Shown here: piece by piece, positions 45,889 through 54,607 of the stretch
How the letters are laid out: every line of letters begins with the position of its first letter
How positions within the stretch are numbered: position 1 is the stretch's first letter
NCBI GenBank assembly: GCA_024643345.1
Contig: JAHENB010000063.1
Coordinates: 137,013-201,012, forward strand
Direction of reading: 5' to 3'
Source of the DNA: Maribacter sp.
GTDB taxonomy: Bacteria > Bacteroidota > Bacteroidia > Flavobacteriales > Flavobacteriaceae
Length of the DNA stretch: 64,000 nucleotides
Made by a program: the position numbers and the translations under genes
The notes under the pieces: model-generated
Told to the model about the DNA's origin: nothing
Databases searched by the model: none
What the model saw: only the letters and a program-made list of their open reading frames with translations

Positions 45889-46827
45889 ATGAAAGGACCA
45901 TTATTCTACTCTAAAATCCTGCTCTTCGGAGAATACGGAATCATCAAGGATTCCAAGGGGCTGTCAATCCCCTATAATTTTTTTAAAGGGGCCTTAAAAA
46001 AGGATGGCCATAAGTCGGAAATTGCCATCAAATCGAACAGGAACCTAAAATCTTTTGCGCAATACCTGGAACAATTGGCAGTTGACCATCCAAGGTTGGT
46101 TTCTTTCGACCTAAAGGCCCTCCACCAAGACATTGAAGATGGCATGTACTTCGATAGTTCAATTCCCCAAGGTTATGGTGTGGGAAGCAGTGGTGCCCTA
46201 GTGGCCGCGATTTACGACAAATACGCCACTCGTAAAATTACGGTACTCGAAAATCTTACCAGGGAAAAATTGCTCATACTAAAAAGGATTTTTGGTAAAA
46301 TGGAGTCTTTTTTTCACGGAAAATCTTCAGGTTTAGATCCCCTGAACAGCTATTTGAGCTTGCCCATCCTGATCAATTCCCAAGATAATATAGAATCGGC
46401 AAGTATTCCGTCCCAGAACACCGATGGCAAAGGCGCTGTTTTTTTGCTGGACAGTGGGGAGACCGGGGAAACGGCACCCATGGTTCAAATATTTATGGAA
46501 AAGATGAAACATGAAGGCTTCCGAAATATGCTGAAAGATCAGTTCATCAAGCATACCGATGCCTGTGTGGAAGATTTTATCAATGGCAATGTCAAATCGC
46601 TTTTCGGCAATTTAAAACAGCTTTCACATGTGGTACTCGATAATTTTAAGCCCATGATTCCTGCCAAGTTCCATGAATTATGGCAACAGGGGATCGATAG
46701 CAATGAGTATTACCTAAAGCTCTGTGGATCGGGAGGCGGGGGCTATATTCTGGGCTTCACCGAAGACATCGATAAAGCGAAAAGTGCATTGAAAGACTAC
46801 AATTTGGAAGTGGTTTACAACTTCTAG
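45889..46827 (+). CDS. GHMP kinase, probable mevalonate kinase
   Basis: A 312-residue GHMP kinase that probably phosphorylates mevalonate. The N-terminal KILLFGEYGIIKDSKGLSIPY, the ATP phosphate loop PQGYGVGSSGALVAAIYDKYA (about residues 94-114), the FFHGKSSGLDPLNSYLSLP segment with the catalytic Asp and the C-terminal KLCGSGGGGYILGFTED are all present. Homoserine kinase or phosphomevalonate kinase are alternatives on motif alone. Its place directly after mvaD and before a prenyltransferase gene makes mevalonate kinase the best reading. Confidence 0.85.
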   Translation: MKGPLFYSKILLFGEYGIIKDSKGLSIPYNFFKGALKKDGHKSEIAIKSNRNLKSFAQYLEQLAVDHPRLVSFDLKALHQDIEDGMYFDSSIPQGYGVGSSGALVAAIYDKYATRKITVLENLTREKLLILKRIFGKMESFFHGKSSGLDPLNSYLSLPILINSQDNIESASIPSQNTDGKGAVFLLDSGETGETAPMVQIFMEKMKHEGFRNMLKDQFIKHTDACVEDFINGNVKSLFGNLKQLSHVVLDNFKPMIPAKFHELWQQGIDSNEYYLKLCGSGGGGYILGFTEDIDKAKSALKDYNLEVVYNF

Positions 46828-46837
46828 GAACTCCAAC

Positions 46838-47743
46838 ATGTTAAGTAGAAAAAACAAACTCTTAGCTTTAAAGTTATTGAGTCTGTTTTCAGTGGTGCGT
46901 GGCTACAATATTTTAATGATCGCCTTGGCCCAATACCTTGCTTCGATTTATATTTTGGGACATGAGCTGCCCCTTCGCAAAGTGGTTTTCGACCTGAATC
47001 TTTTCTTAATCGTTTTGGCATCGGCATTGGTCATCGCCGCCGGTTACATTATCAACAACTTTTATGATGCCGAGAAAGACCTGATCAATAAACCCAGAAA
47101 GAGCATGCTTGATCGTTTGGTAAGCCAAAGGTTCAAGTTGAGCGCCTATTTTATGCTCAATTTCATGTCGGTTTTCGCAGCGAGCTATGTTTCTTTTAGG
47201 GCCGTACTTTTCTTTTCGGCCTATATTTTTGGAATTTGGTTCTATTCCCATAAGTTGAAAAAGGTCCCTTTCTTGGGGAATTTGGTATCGGCCGTGTTGG
47301 CCATTTCACCTTTCTTTGTGGTTTTTGTGTACTATAAAAACTTTGAAACGGTCATTTTTGTCCATGCCGTATTTTTGTTTCTCCTGATCCTTGTGCGTGA
47401 AATGATCAAAGACCTGGAAAATATTTCAGGTGACCTTGCACAGAACTATAGGACCATACCAATCATTTATGGGGAGCGGTTTTCTAAATATTTGATTGTT
47501 TGCTTATTATTACTGACCCTTTTGCCATCTTGGTTGTTGATATCAAAATTTGATGTGGGCAAAATGAACTATTACTTTATGGGATGTATGATATTATTGC
47601 CAGTATTCTTGATCTTGCTTTTACAATCTAGGTCGAAAGCACATTATGTTTGGCTTCACAACATACTAAAATTAACGATTATTGTAGGGGTGTTCAGTAT
47701 TTTATTGATCGATGTGGACCTAGTGATTAACCGAATTTTATGA
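46838..47743 (+). CDS. UbiA-family prenyltransferase (geranylgeranylglycerol-phosphate geranylgeranyltransferase-like)
   Basis: A 301-residue integral membrane prenyltransferase with about eight hydrophobic segments. The first Asp-rich motif, binding the prenyl diphosphate through magnesium, is IINNFYDAEKDLINKPRKS (about residues 69-87), and the second is REMIKDLENISGDLAQNYRTIPIIYG (about 187-212). Bacteroidota proteins of this type are usually annotated as geranylgeranylglycerol-phosphate geranylgeranyltransferase, but heme O, menaquinone or other acceptors are possible. It follows the GHMP kinase by ten bases, which ties prenyl supply to use, and overlaps the nitrilase gene start. Confidence 0.85.
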   Translation: MLSRKNKLLALKLLSLFSVVRGYNILMIALAQYLASIYILGHELPLRKVVFDLNLFLIVLASALVIAAGYIINNFYDAEKDLINKPRKSMLDRLVSQRFKLSAYFMLNFMSVFAASYVSFRAVLFFSAYIFGIWFYSHKLKKVPFLGNLVSAVLAISPFFVVFVYYKNFETVIFVHAVFLFLLILVREMIKDLENISGDLAQNYRTIPIIYGERFSKYLIVCLLLLTLLPSWLLISKFDVGKMNYYFMGCMILLPVFLILLLQSRSKAHYVWLHNILKLTIIVGVFSILLIDVDLVINRIL

Positions 47744-48693
47744 TGGAAAACCTATTGAAATTGGCCATGGCCCAAATCGCACCGGTTTGGTTGGATAAAA
47801 AGGCCACCTTGCAAAAGATAGAATCGTACATATTAGAGGCCGCAGCACAAGAATCGGAGTTGGTGGTCTTCGGGGAGGCGCTATTGCCCGGGTATCCTTT
47901 TTGGCTGGCCCTGACCAATGGGGCCGCGTGGGATTTAAAGGTGAATAAGGAAATCCATGCCCATTATGCCAGGAACGCCATCCAGATTGAAGAAGGGGAA
48001 TTGGATGGAATCTGTAAATTGGCAAAAGAATACCATATATCCATTTATTTGGGCATCATTGAACGTGCCGCTGACCGAGGCGGTCATAGCCTTTATTGTT
48101 CCTTGGTATATATCGACGGAAATGGCAAAATTTGCTCGGTCCATAGGAAATTGCAGCCTACTTATGATGAGCGATTGACTTGGGCGGCGGGTGATGGCCA
48201 TGGATTACAGGTTCATCGGTTGAAACAATTCACCGTTGGCGGACTTAACTGCTGGGAAAACTGGATGCCCTTGCCCCGTGCCGCGCTCTACGGACAAGGG
48301 GAAAACCTGCACATAGCGGTTTGGCCCGGAAGTGAGCACAATACCAAAGATATCACCCGGTTCATTGCCCGGGAATCTAGGAGCTATGTGGTCTCGGTCT
48401 CCTCTTTAATGAAAAAAGAGGATTTTCCGAAAAATACCCCATACCTCGAAATGATCCTGGCCGAGGCACCCGATGTTTTGGCCAATGGGGGATCCTGTAT
48501 CGCCGGTCCTGATGGCGAATGGCTCATTGCTCCGGTACTCCATGAGGAAGGTTTGATATACTGTACGCTGGATTTTGATAGGGTATATGGGGAACGCCAG
48601 AATTTTGATGTCGCGGGCCATTACTCCAGACCGGATGTCACCCAATTAACGGTCAATCGGGCACGGCAAACAACGGTAGGGTTTAAAGATTGA
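47740..48693 (+). CDS. Nitrilase-type carbon-nitrogen hydrolase
   Basis: A 317-residue nitrilase-superfamily enzyme of the true nitrilase branch. The triad is visible: Glu in VVFGEALLPGYPFW, Lys in HRKLQPTYDERLTWAAGDG and Cys171 in GGLNCWENWMPLPRAALYGQG. The long NCWENWMPL motif and the PGYPFW loop mark an aliphatic or arylacetonitrile nitrilase rather than an amidase. The product would be a carboxylic acid plus ammonia; the natural nitrile is unknown. It overlaps the prenyltransferase stop codon by four bases (ATGA), so the two are translationally coupled, an unexpected pairing. Confidence 0.9.
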   Translation: MMENLLKLAMAQIAPVWLDKKATLQKIESYILEAAAQESELVVFGEALLPGYPFWLALTNGAAWDLKVNKEIHAHYARNAIQIEEGELDGICKLAKEYHISIYLGIIERAADRGGHSLYCSLVYIDGNGKICSVHRKLQPTYDERLTWAAGDGHGLQVHRLKQFTVGGLNCWENWMPLPRAALYGQGENLHIAVWPGSEHNTKDITRFIARESRSYVVSVSSLMKKEDFPKNTPYLEMILAEAPDVLANGGSCIAGPDGEWLIAPVLHEEGLIYCTLDFDRVYGERQNFDVAGHYSRPDVTQLTVNRARQTTVGFKD

Positions 48694-48796
48694 TTCGATA
48701 AATGTACTCGTATCCTGCCCTTGCCAAAGAGGTGCCATCCAATTCCTGAAGTACCAATAAAGCCATTCATTTAAGGATACATCCCAATCGCTTTAT

Positions 48797-48804
48797 TACC
48801 TTTG
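48797..48804 (+). promoter_or_regulatory. Promoter -7 element for the pseudouridine synthase gene
   Basis: TACCTTTG, an exact TAnnTTTG match only 11 bases before the ATG at 48816, which implies a nearly leaderless transcript. The upstream -33 position is not a clear TTG. Confidence 0.5.
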
Positions 48805-48815
48805 TAAAAAAATGA

Positions 48816-49664
48816 ATGGCTAGGTCAGATTTCAATAAAGACGAAAAGGCATCGGGAAGGCAAGGCGGAACCTTTAGAAAAAAAAGTTATGCCAGGGGCA
48901 ATGCCCCGGTACGGAGAAGCGCCCCCCCGGTTCCCAAGCGGTCCAGCGATCCCAATTTGATACGCTTGAACCGTTATGTGGCCAATTCCGGGGTATGTTC
49001 CAGAAGGGAAGCTGACCTATATATTGCCGCGGGCAGTGTTACGGTGAACGGGAAACCCATTACCGAAATGGGCTATAAGGTAAAATTGACCGATGAGGTC
49101 AAGTTCGACGGCCGGCTTTTGAATCCAATAAAAAAGGAATATGTATTGCTCAATAAACCCAAAGACTTTGTGACCACGGGCAGGGATGAACATGGCAACC
49201 GAACCGCGATTGGGTTAATTTCAAAAGCCTCAAAATCTGAACTGAAACCCATAGGAAAATTAGACAAGAACAGCACCGGGCTGATCTTGTTCACCAATGA
49301 CAACGATCTGGCCATACGGTTGAACAGTCCGAAGAACGGTTTAAGGAAGATTTATCATATCGAACTCAACAAAAACCTTGGAAGTGCTGACCTTAAAAAA
49401 ATCAAGGATGGCATTGCCGTTGATGAAAAAGTGGTTAAGGTACAAGAAATCAGTTTTGTCGAAAATGCCCCAAAGAACCAAGTAGGGGTTGAAATCAATA
49501 GCACTCGGAACAATATCGTACGCCGTATTTTTGAGACGCTCGAATATGAAGTGGTCAAACTGGATCTGGTAGTTTTTGCCGGCTTGACTAAAAAGGACCT
49601 TCCCAGAGGACATTGGCGCTATCTGACAGAGCAGGAGGTGGTAAATTTGGGAATGCTCAAATAG
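48816..49664 (+). CDS. Pseudouridine synthase, RsuA/RluB/RluF family
   Basis: A 282-residue enzyme that isomerises a uridine in rRNA to pseudouridine. A basic low-complexity N-terminal tail (about residues 1-45, rich in Arg/Lys/Ser) precedes an S4 RNA-binding domain (IRLNRYVANSGVCSRREADLYIAAGSVTVNG, about 48-78). The catalytic domain follows, with the Asp motif IGKLDKNSTGLILFTNDNDLAIRL. Short C-terminal strands complete the family. RluB (23S) is the likely assignment by family size and tail, but RluF or RsuA are not excluded. It converges on argH with a three-base gap. Confidence 0.9.
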   Translation: MARSDFNKDEKASGRQGGTFRKKSYARGNAPVRRSAPPVPKRSSDPNLIRLNRYVANSGVCSRREADLYIAAGSVTVNGKPITEMGYKVKLTDEVKFDGRLLNPIKKEYVLLNKPKDFVTTGRDEHGNRTAIGLISKASKSELKPIGKLDKNSTGLILFTNDNDLAIRLNSPKNGLRKIYHIELNKNLGSADLKKIKDGIAVDEKVVKVQEISFVENAPKNQVGVEINSTRNNIVRRIFETLEYEVVKLDLVVFAGLTKKDLPRGHWRYLTEQEVVNLGMLK

Positions 49665-49667
49665 GAC

Positions 49668-50954
49668 TTAGGTCGCCATAACTTGTCGCATTTTCTCCCG
49701 TATTTCCGGTAAACAAAGATTGCCTAAACTGCCTTCATGGGTGTGTGCAATGTTGCGTTTTGGATTAAATGTCCCTGACTCGATTTCCTTGCCCATTTTT
49801 TTGTAAGCATCCCGAAACGGCATCCCTCCCAATACCAGTTCGTTCAAGGTATCCACACTAAAAAGATAATCGTACTTGGGATCATCAAGAATGCTGGCAT
49901 TTATTTTTATTTGCTTTAAACTAAAGGCCATGATTTCTAAACAGGCCTTCATCTCCTCGATGGCAGGTACTATGAGTTCCTTTGTTAACTGTAGGTCCCG
50001 ATGGTAACCACTTGGGAGATTATTGGTGATCAAGCCCAATTGATTCGGAACGCCTTGTAAGAGATTGCATTTGGCGCGGACCAATTCAAAAACATCTGGA
50101 TTTTTTTTGTGCGGCATAATACTACTACCCGTGGTAAGGGTGTCGGGAAAGGATACAAAATTAAAGTTTTGGCTAAGGTAGAGACAAAGGTCCATCGCCA
50201 ATTTTGATAGGGTGGCAGCGATACTGGACACCGCAAATGCAACGGCTTTTTCGGTTTTTCCCCGTCCCATCTGGGCCGCAACCACGTTGTACTTCATGGT
50301 TTCAAAACCCAACTCCTTCGTAGTGTAACTTCTGTCGATCGGAAAGGAACTTCCATAACCGGCAGCGCTTCCCAAAGGATTCTGGTCGGCCACCTTGTGG
50401 GCGGCCTCCAAAAAATATAGGTCATCCACCAAACTTTCCGCATAGGCCGAAAACCAAAGTCCGAATGAGGAGGGCATTGCTATTTGCAAATGCGTATAGC
50501 CCGGTAACAAGCTATCCTTATGCGCTTCCGCCAGGTGCATCAATACCTCGAAAAGGGAGTGGGTCAGGATTTTAATTTCTCCCAATTCTGTCTTAAGATA
50601 TAAATGCATGGCCACCAAAACCTGATCGTTTCTTGAGCGCGCCGTATGTATTTTTTTTCCCGTATCGCCCAGTTTTTCAGTCAAGATAAATTCAATTTTG
50701 GAGTGCATGTCCTCAAAGGAGTCCTCAATGGTGAAAGAACCGTTTTCAATTGCCAGGGCAATGGCATCCAATTCTTTTAAGAGCTGTTGCACTTCGACGG
50801 AGGTTAGCAATCCTATTTCTCCCAACATCTTGGCATGGGCCTTTGAGGCCATCACATCGAACTTTGCCAAATGCAGGTCCCATTCCCTGTCGTTACCAAC
50901 AGTAAAATGGTCTATTTTCTTATCGGTGCCAATCCCTTTTTCCCAGAGTTTCAT
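49668..50954 (-). CDS. argH: Argininosuccinate lyase
   Basis: Cleaves argininosuccinate to arginine and fumarate, the last step of the pathway. The 428-residue fumarase/aspartase-family protein has HTARSRNDQVLVAMHLYL, the TALPGYTHLQIAMPSSFGLW-type segment and the superfamily signature LTTGSSIMPHKKNPDVFELVRAKC with the catalytic Ser loop. It is slightly shorter than many ArgH proteins (about 460 residues). It is the last gene of the ten-gene arginine operon, 45 bases after argE. Confidence 0.96.
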   Translation of the reverse strand: MKLWEKGIGTDKKIDHFTVGNDREWDLHLAKFDVMASKAHAKMLGEIGLLTSVEVQQLLKELDAIALAIENGSFTIEDSFEDMHSKIEFILTEKLGDTGKKIHTARSRNDQVLVAMHLYLKTELGEIKILTHSLFEVLMHLAEAHKDSLLPGYTHLQIAMPSSFGLWFSAYAESLVDDLYFLEAAHKVADQNPLGSAAGYGSSFPIDRSYTTKELGFETMKYNVVAAQMGRGKTEKAVAFAVSSIAATLSKLAMDLCLYLSQNFNFVSFPDTLTTGSSIMPHKKNPDVFELVRAKCNLLQGVPNQLGLITNNLPSGYHRDLQLTKELIVPAIEEMKACLEIMAFSLKQIKINASILDDPKYDYLFSVDTLNELVLGGMPFRDAYKKMGKEIESGTFNPKRNIAHTHEGSLGNLCLPEIREKMRQVMAT

Positions 50955-50999
50955 AGTAGTATGCAGTTTTTGAATGGGTCTTGTTTAATAACCTGATTT

Positions 51000-52070
51000 T
51001 TAGGTTAAAAATCGTTCCAATATTTTAATATATAATTCGATGCCCTTCTCGATCTCGCTGACATAGATGTACTCATCAGCGGAATGGGACCGGGTACTAT
51101 CACCGGGCCCCAACTTCAGTGATTGGCAACTCAGTACCGCCTGATCGGAAAGGGTAGGGGAACCGTAGGTTTTTCTTCCCATTGCAATTCCCGAAAGTAC
51201 CAGGGGATGGTTCTTATCGATGGCCGAAGAATTGAGTCTGAGGGAACGCGGGGTTAAAGTGCAAGGGGCTTCTGCCATCAAGATGTCGGCGATCTCTTTG
51301 TTGCTGTATTTGTCGTTGACCCTCACGTCGATCACCAGATCTACCTGTGCCGGTACAACATTATGTTGGGTGCCCGCATTGATTTGAGTTACCGTTAGTT
51401 TCACTTCGCCGAGCACCTCTGAGACTTTTTCGAAAGAAAAATTTTTGAACCATTCCAAAACTTTAATCGCATTGTAGATACTGTTATCATTGTTGGGATG
51501 GGCGGCATGGGATGGCGTCCCCTTGATGACGCCATCAAAGATCACCAGGCCTTTTTCTGCGATGGCCAACTGCATCAAGGTGGGTTCGCCCACAATGGCA
51601 AGGTCAATTTTTGGAAGAATAGGCAGCATGCTGTTGAGCCCATTTGCACCCGAATTTTCTTCTTCAGCCGAAGCTACCAGAACAAGGTTATGGTTCAAGT
51701 TTTTCTGCCCATAAAAATGGGTAAAGGTGGCAATCAAGGAAACCAGGGCGCCCCCGGCATCATTGCTTCCCAGTCCGTAGAGCTTGCCATCTTCAATGCT
51801 TGGTTTGAAAGGGTCTCTGGTATAGGCCGAATTAGGTTTCACGGTATCGTGATGAGAATTTAGGAGCAAGGTAGGTTTGTCGGGATCAAAATATTTGTTG
51901 AATGCGTATACATTGTTGTTTTCCCGTTTGAAAGGGATGTTCAATGACCTGAACCATCCAGCAATGGCAATGGCCGTTTCGTCCTCCTCCTTTGAAAAAG
52001 ATGGTATTGCAATCAACTGCCTTAACAATGCCAAGGCCTTTTCCGTAAGTATTACTCTATCCATGCTCAT
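51000..52070 (-). CDS. argE: N-acyl-ornithine/citrulline deacylase, M20 family
   Basis: A 356-residue zinc-dependent M20 amidohydrolase that removes the N-acyl group from the pathway intermediate. In pathways using N-acyl-ornithine carbamoyltransferase the real substrate is N-acyl-citrulline, so the ArgE name is by role. Metal ligands are visible: LLNSHHDTVKPNSAYTRDPF, LYGLGSNDAGGALVSL, the catalytic Glu pair in VASAEEENSGANGL, VGEPTLMQLAIAEKG and a C-terminal His (STRSHSADEYI). Its ATG overlaps the argB stop (ATGA). Which acyl group (acetyl or succinyl) it removes is not readable. Confidence 0.92.
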   Translation of the reverse strand: MSMDRVILTEKALALLRQLIAIPSFSKEEDETAIAIAGWFRSLNIPFKRENNNVYAFNKYFDPDKPTLLLNSHHDTVKPNSAYTRDPFKPSIEDGKLYGLGSNDAGGALVSLIATFTHFYGQKNLNHNLVLVASAEEENSGANGLNSMLPILPKIDLAIVGEPTLMQLAIAEKGLVIFDGVIKGTPSHAAHPNNDNSIYNAIKVLEWFKNFSFEKVSEVLGEVKLTVTQINAGTQHNVVPAQVDLVIDVRVNDKYSNKEIADILMAEAPCTLTPRSLRLNSSAIDKNHPLVLSGIAMGRKTYGSPTLSDQAVLSCQSLKLGPGDSTRSHSADEYIYVSEIEKGIELYIKILERFLT

Positions 52071-52846
52071 AGCGTTATTGTGGTGAACCGTTGTGCATTA
52101 GGGCCCACCATCGAAAGATCGCCAATGCAGACCCTTTCCACATCATGTTGCAATGCATGGAAGCAATTTTCCAATTTGGGCAGCATACCATCGACAATCT
52201 TCCTCTCTTCCAAAAGTGTTTGGTAGGTTTTTGTATTTATCTTTTCTATTACCGAATCATTGTCATCAACATCGCTAAGCACACCCTTTTTTTCAAAACA
52301 ATAATATAGGGTGGTTTCGAAGGTTTTACCCATTCCAATTGCGATTTCTGCCGCAATGGTATCGGCATTGGTATTGAGGAGCTGCCCCAAACCATCATGG
52401 GTCATGGCACAAAAAACGGGGGTGAAATCATTGTCCAATAAAATCCCGATGGTAGAGGCGTTAATCCCATCCACATCCCCCGCGAAGCCATAATCGATTT
52501 CGCCCACTCTTCGTTTATGCGCTTGTATCGTATCTCCATCCGCCCCGCTAAGGCCTATGGCATTGCAAGCTTTGGCCTGAAGCTGGGCTACGATGTTCTT
52601 GTTTGTCAAACCTGCATAAACCATGGTGATCACCTCCAAATTGGCTGCATCGGTAATACGCCTTCCTCCGACCATCTGGGTTTCGATCCCTAATTTTTTT
52701 GCCAATTCGGTCGCCAATTTTCCCCCACCGTGCACCAAGATCTTATATTCTGGCATCTGGGCGAAGAACATCAGAAACTTTGAGAGCTGTTGGGGATCTT
52801 CAATAACATTGCCCCCTATTTTTACTATTGCTAATTTAGATTTCAT
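52067..52846 (-). CDS. argB: N-acyl-glutamate kinase (acetylglutamate kinase family)
   Basis: Phosphorylates N-acyl-glutamate. The 259-residue amino-acid-kinase-fold protein has the N-terminal lysine and glycine loop IVKIGGNVIEDPQQL, LVHGGGKLATELAKKLGI, QMVGGRRITDAANLEVI and the NTNADTIAAEIAIGMG nucleotide-site block. It lacks the N-terminal helix that arginine-inhibited kinases carry, so feedback at this step is not expected from sequence. It overlaps argE by four bases and follows the SDR gene by 31. Confidence 0.95.
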   Translation of the reverse strand: MKSKLAIVKIGGNVIEDPQQLSKFLMFFAQMPEYKILVHGGGKLATELAKKLGIETQMVGGRRITDAANLEVITMVYAGLTNKNIVAQLQAKACNAIGLSGADGDTIQAHKRRVGEIDYGFAGDVDGINASTIGILLDNDFTPVFCAMTHDGLGQLLNTNADTIAAEIAIGMGKTFETTLYYCFEKKGVLSDVDDNDSVIEKINTKTYQTLLEERKIVDGMLPKLENCFHALQHDVERVCIGDLSMVGPNAQRFTTITL

Positions 52847-52877
52847 GGTCGATCATCAAACTTAAAAGCCTGTTATT

Positions 52878-53630
52878 TTAAACGTTCATAATGCCCCCAT
52901 CTATTGTCATGGCGGTTCCCGTGATCCAGGAAGCATCGTCCGAAACCAAAAAAAGAGCCAGTTTCCCAATATCGTCGGGCGTGCCCAGTCGTTTCAACAG
53001 GGTAGCTTTGGCGGCATTTTCCACCGCGGTACCGGGATGCCCAAATGCCTTGGCCGAATCGTATAAAAGCGGTGTATCGACAGGTCCCGGACAAATCGCG
53101 TTGATGCGAATGCCGGGTGCATATTCTACGGCCATCTGTTTCATCAGTGCCAGGGAGGCCGCTTTCGATGCACAGTAAGCAGGATGATTAGGAAAACTCT
53201 TATAAGCGGCAATGGAGGCATTGATCAAAATTGTACTCCCATCTTGTTTTAAAAGTTCGGGAATAGCAAATTTCGAAAGATAAAACAGGGCGCTAAGATT
53301 TGTATCCAAGGTACGCTGCCAACTTGCAATGGGAAGTTTGGTCACTTTGCCCAATCCTAAAGTACCCGCGTTCAACGAAAGTATATCAATTTTTCCAAAT
53401 TGACTTAAGGCCGCTTCCACCAACTTTTTGTTGCTTGCCGATTTGCTGATATCGCCCGCCACAAAAATCGAATGCTTCAATTTTTTGGCGAGTTTTTCGC
53501 CGCGCTCAATGTCCCGGCCCGATAGGATCAACAGGGCACCTTCCTCAGAGAAACGCTCCGCAATCGCTTTGCCCATCCCACTGGTGGCTCCTGTTACAAT
53601 ACAGACTTTGTTTTTTAACTTTAGGGACAT
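52878..53630 (-). CDS. Short-chain dehydrogenase/reductase inside the arginine operon
   Basis: A 250-residue classical SDR with the cofactor loop VTGATSGMGKAIAERF, the NAG motif LSLNAGTLG, the catalytic Ser-Tyr-Lys set (ASIAAYKSFPNHPAYCASKAA) and a C-terminal TGTAMTIDGG. The NADPH preference is suggested by the basic residue after strand 2 (SGRD). No step of arginine synthesis needs an SDR, so its substrate is unknown. It lies between argF' and argB in the same direction with short gaps (38 and 31 bases), so it is co-transcribed. Confidence 0.9.
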   Translation of the reverse strand: MSLKLKNKVCIVTGATSGMGKAIAERFSEEGALLILSGRDIERGEKLAKKLKHSIFVAGDISKSASNKKLVEAALSQFGKIDILSLNAGTLGLGKVTKLPIASWQRTLDTNLSALFYLSKFAIPELLKQDGSTILINASIAAYKSFPNHPAYCASKAASLALMKQMAVEYAPGIRINAICPGPVDTPLLYDSAKAFGHPGTAVENAAKATLLKRLGTPDDIGKLALFLVSDDASWITGTAMTIDGGIMNV

Positions 53631-53668
53631 GGTTTTTCCTTTTACAATTTAAATGGCGTATGGGTCAT

Positions 53669-54607
53669 TTAAAGGTTTTCAAGTATCTTTTTCAAAACAA
53701 GCTGGGCGGCATATGTTCTGTTATTGGCCTGTTCAATTACCAACGATCGGTCGCCATCCAAAACCCTATCTTCGACCACTACATTTCTTCGAACAGGAAG
53801 GCAGTGCATAAATTGGGCCTTTCCAAGTTTCTTCAAAGTCATCATCCAATTTGGGTCGTTGGAAACCACTTTTCCGTACTCATGGTAACTGCTCCAATTT
53901 TTTACATATACAAAGTCGGCTTGGGCCAATGCTTTGGCCTGGTCATATTCTATACGGGTATCTTTTACGATTTCGGGGTTCAGCTCATATCCTTTGGGAT
54001 GGGTGATTATAAAATCGGCGTCTTGCATTTGCATCATCTCCACAAAAGAATTGGCCACCGCATGGGGCAGTGACCTTGGGTGGGGCGCCCAGGACAAAAC
54101 CACTTTGGGTCGTTTTAGGGTTCGATGTTCGTCCAAAGTAATGGCATCGGCCAAAGCTTGTAACGGATGGCCGACCGAACTTTCCATATTCACGACCGGA
54201 ACCATGGCGTATTTTTTAAATCCGTTCAAGACCAATTCCGCCTCGTCCTTTTGCTTGTCCTTCAATTCCGCGAAAGCCCTTATCGCCACGATGTCGCAGT
54301 ATTGGGAAACTACTTGTGCAGCTTCTTTGATATGTTCCGAAGTGCCTTTATCCATAATGGTCCCTTCACCATACTCAAGTGCCCAACCTTCGTTGCCAAA
54401 GTTCATGACCATGACCTCCATCCCCAAATTCAAAGCTGCCTTTTGGGTACTCAGGCGGGTACGCAGGCTGCTGTTGAAAAATAGCAGACAAAGTGTTTTG
54501 CCTCTTCCCAAAGCGATATGCTTTTTCGGGTCGTTCTTCAGTACCCTCGCCTCATCCACCCAATTGGCAAGCGAATCGATGTCTTTTATGGAAAGGTAAT
54601 GTTTCAT
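53669..54607 (-). CDS. argF': N-acyl-ornithine carbamoyltransferase (acetyl- or succinyl-specific)
   Basis: Transfers carbamoyl to N-acyl-L-ornithine to give N-acyl-citrulline, the Bacteroidota and Xanthomonas variant of the ornithine step. The 312-residue protein has the carbamoyl-phosphate loop FFNSSLRTRLSTQKAALNLGM, VVSQYCDIVAIRAFAEL, a proline-rich PVVNMESSVGHPLQALAD and the variant motif FMHCLPVRRNVVV that replaces the usual HCLPA/R ornithine site. At residue 90 (DKGTSEHIKEA) it has Ser. The succinyl enzyme of Bacteroides has Pro there and acetyl enzymes have Glu at the equivalent position. Its ATG overlaps the argD stop. Confidence 0.93.
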   Translation of the reverse strand: MKHYLSIKDIDSLANWVDEARVLKNDPKKHIALGRGKTLCLLFFNSSLRTRLSTQKAALNLGMEVMVMNFGNEGWALEYGEGTIMDKGTSEHIKEAAQVVSQYCDIVAIRAFAELKDKQKDEAELVLNGFKKYAMVPVVNMESSVGHPLQALADAITLDEHRTLKRPKVVLSWAPHPRSLPHAVANSFVEMMQMQDADFIITHPKGYELNPEIVKDTRIEYDQAKALAQADFVYVKNWSSYHEYGKVVSNDPNWMMTLKKLGKAQFMHCLPVRRNVVVEDRVLDGDRSLVIEQANNRTYAAQLVLKKILENL

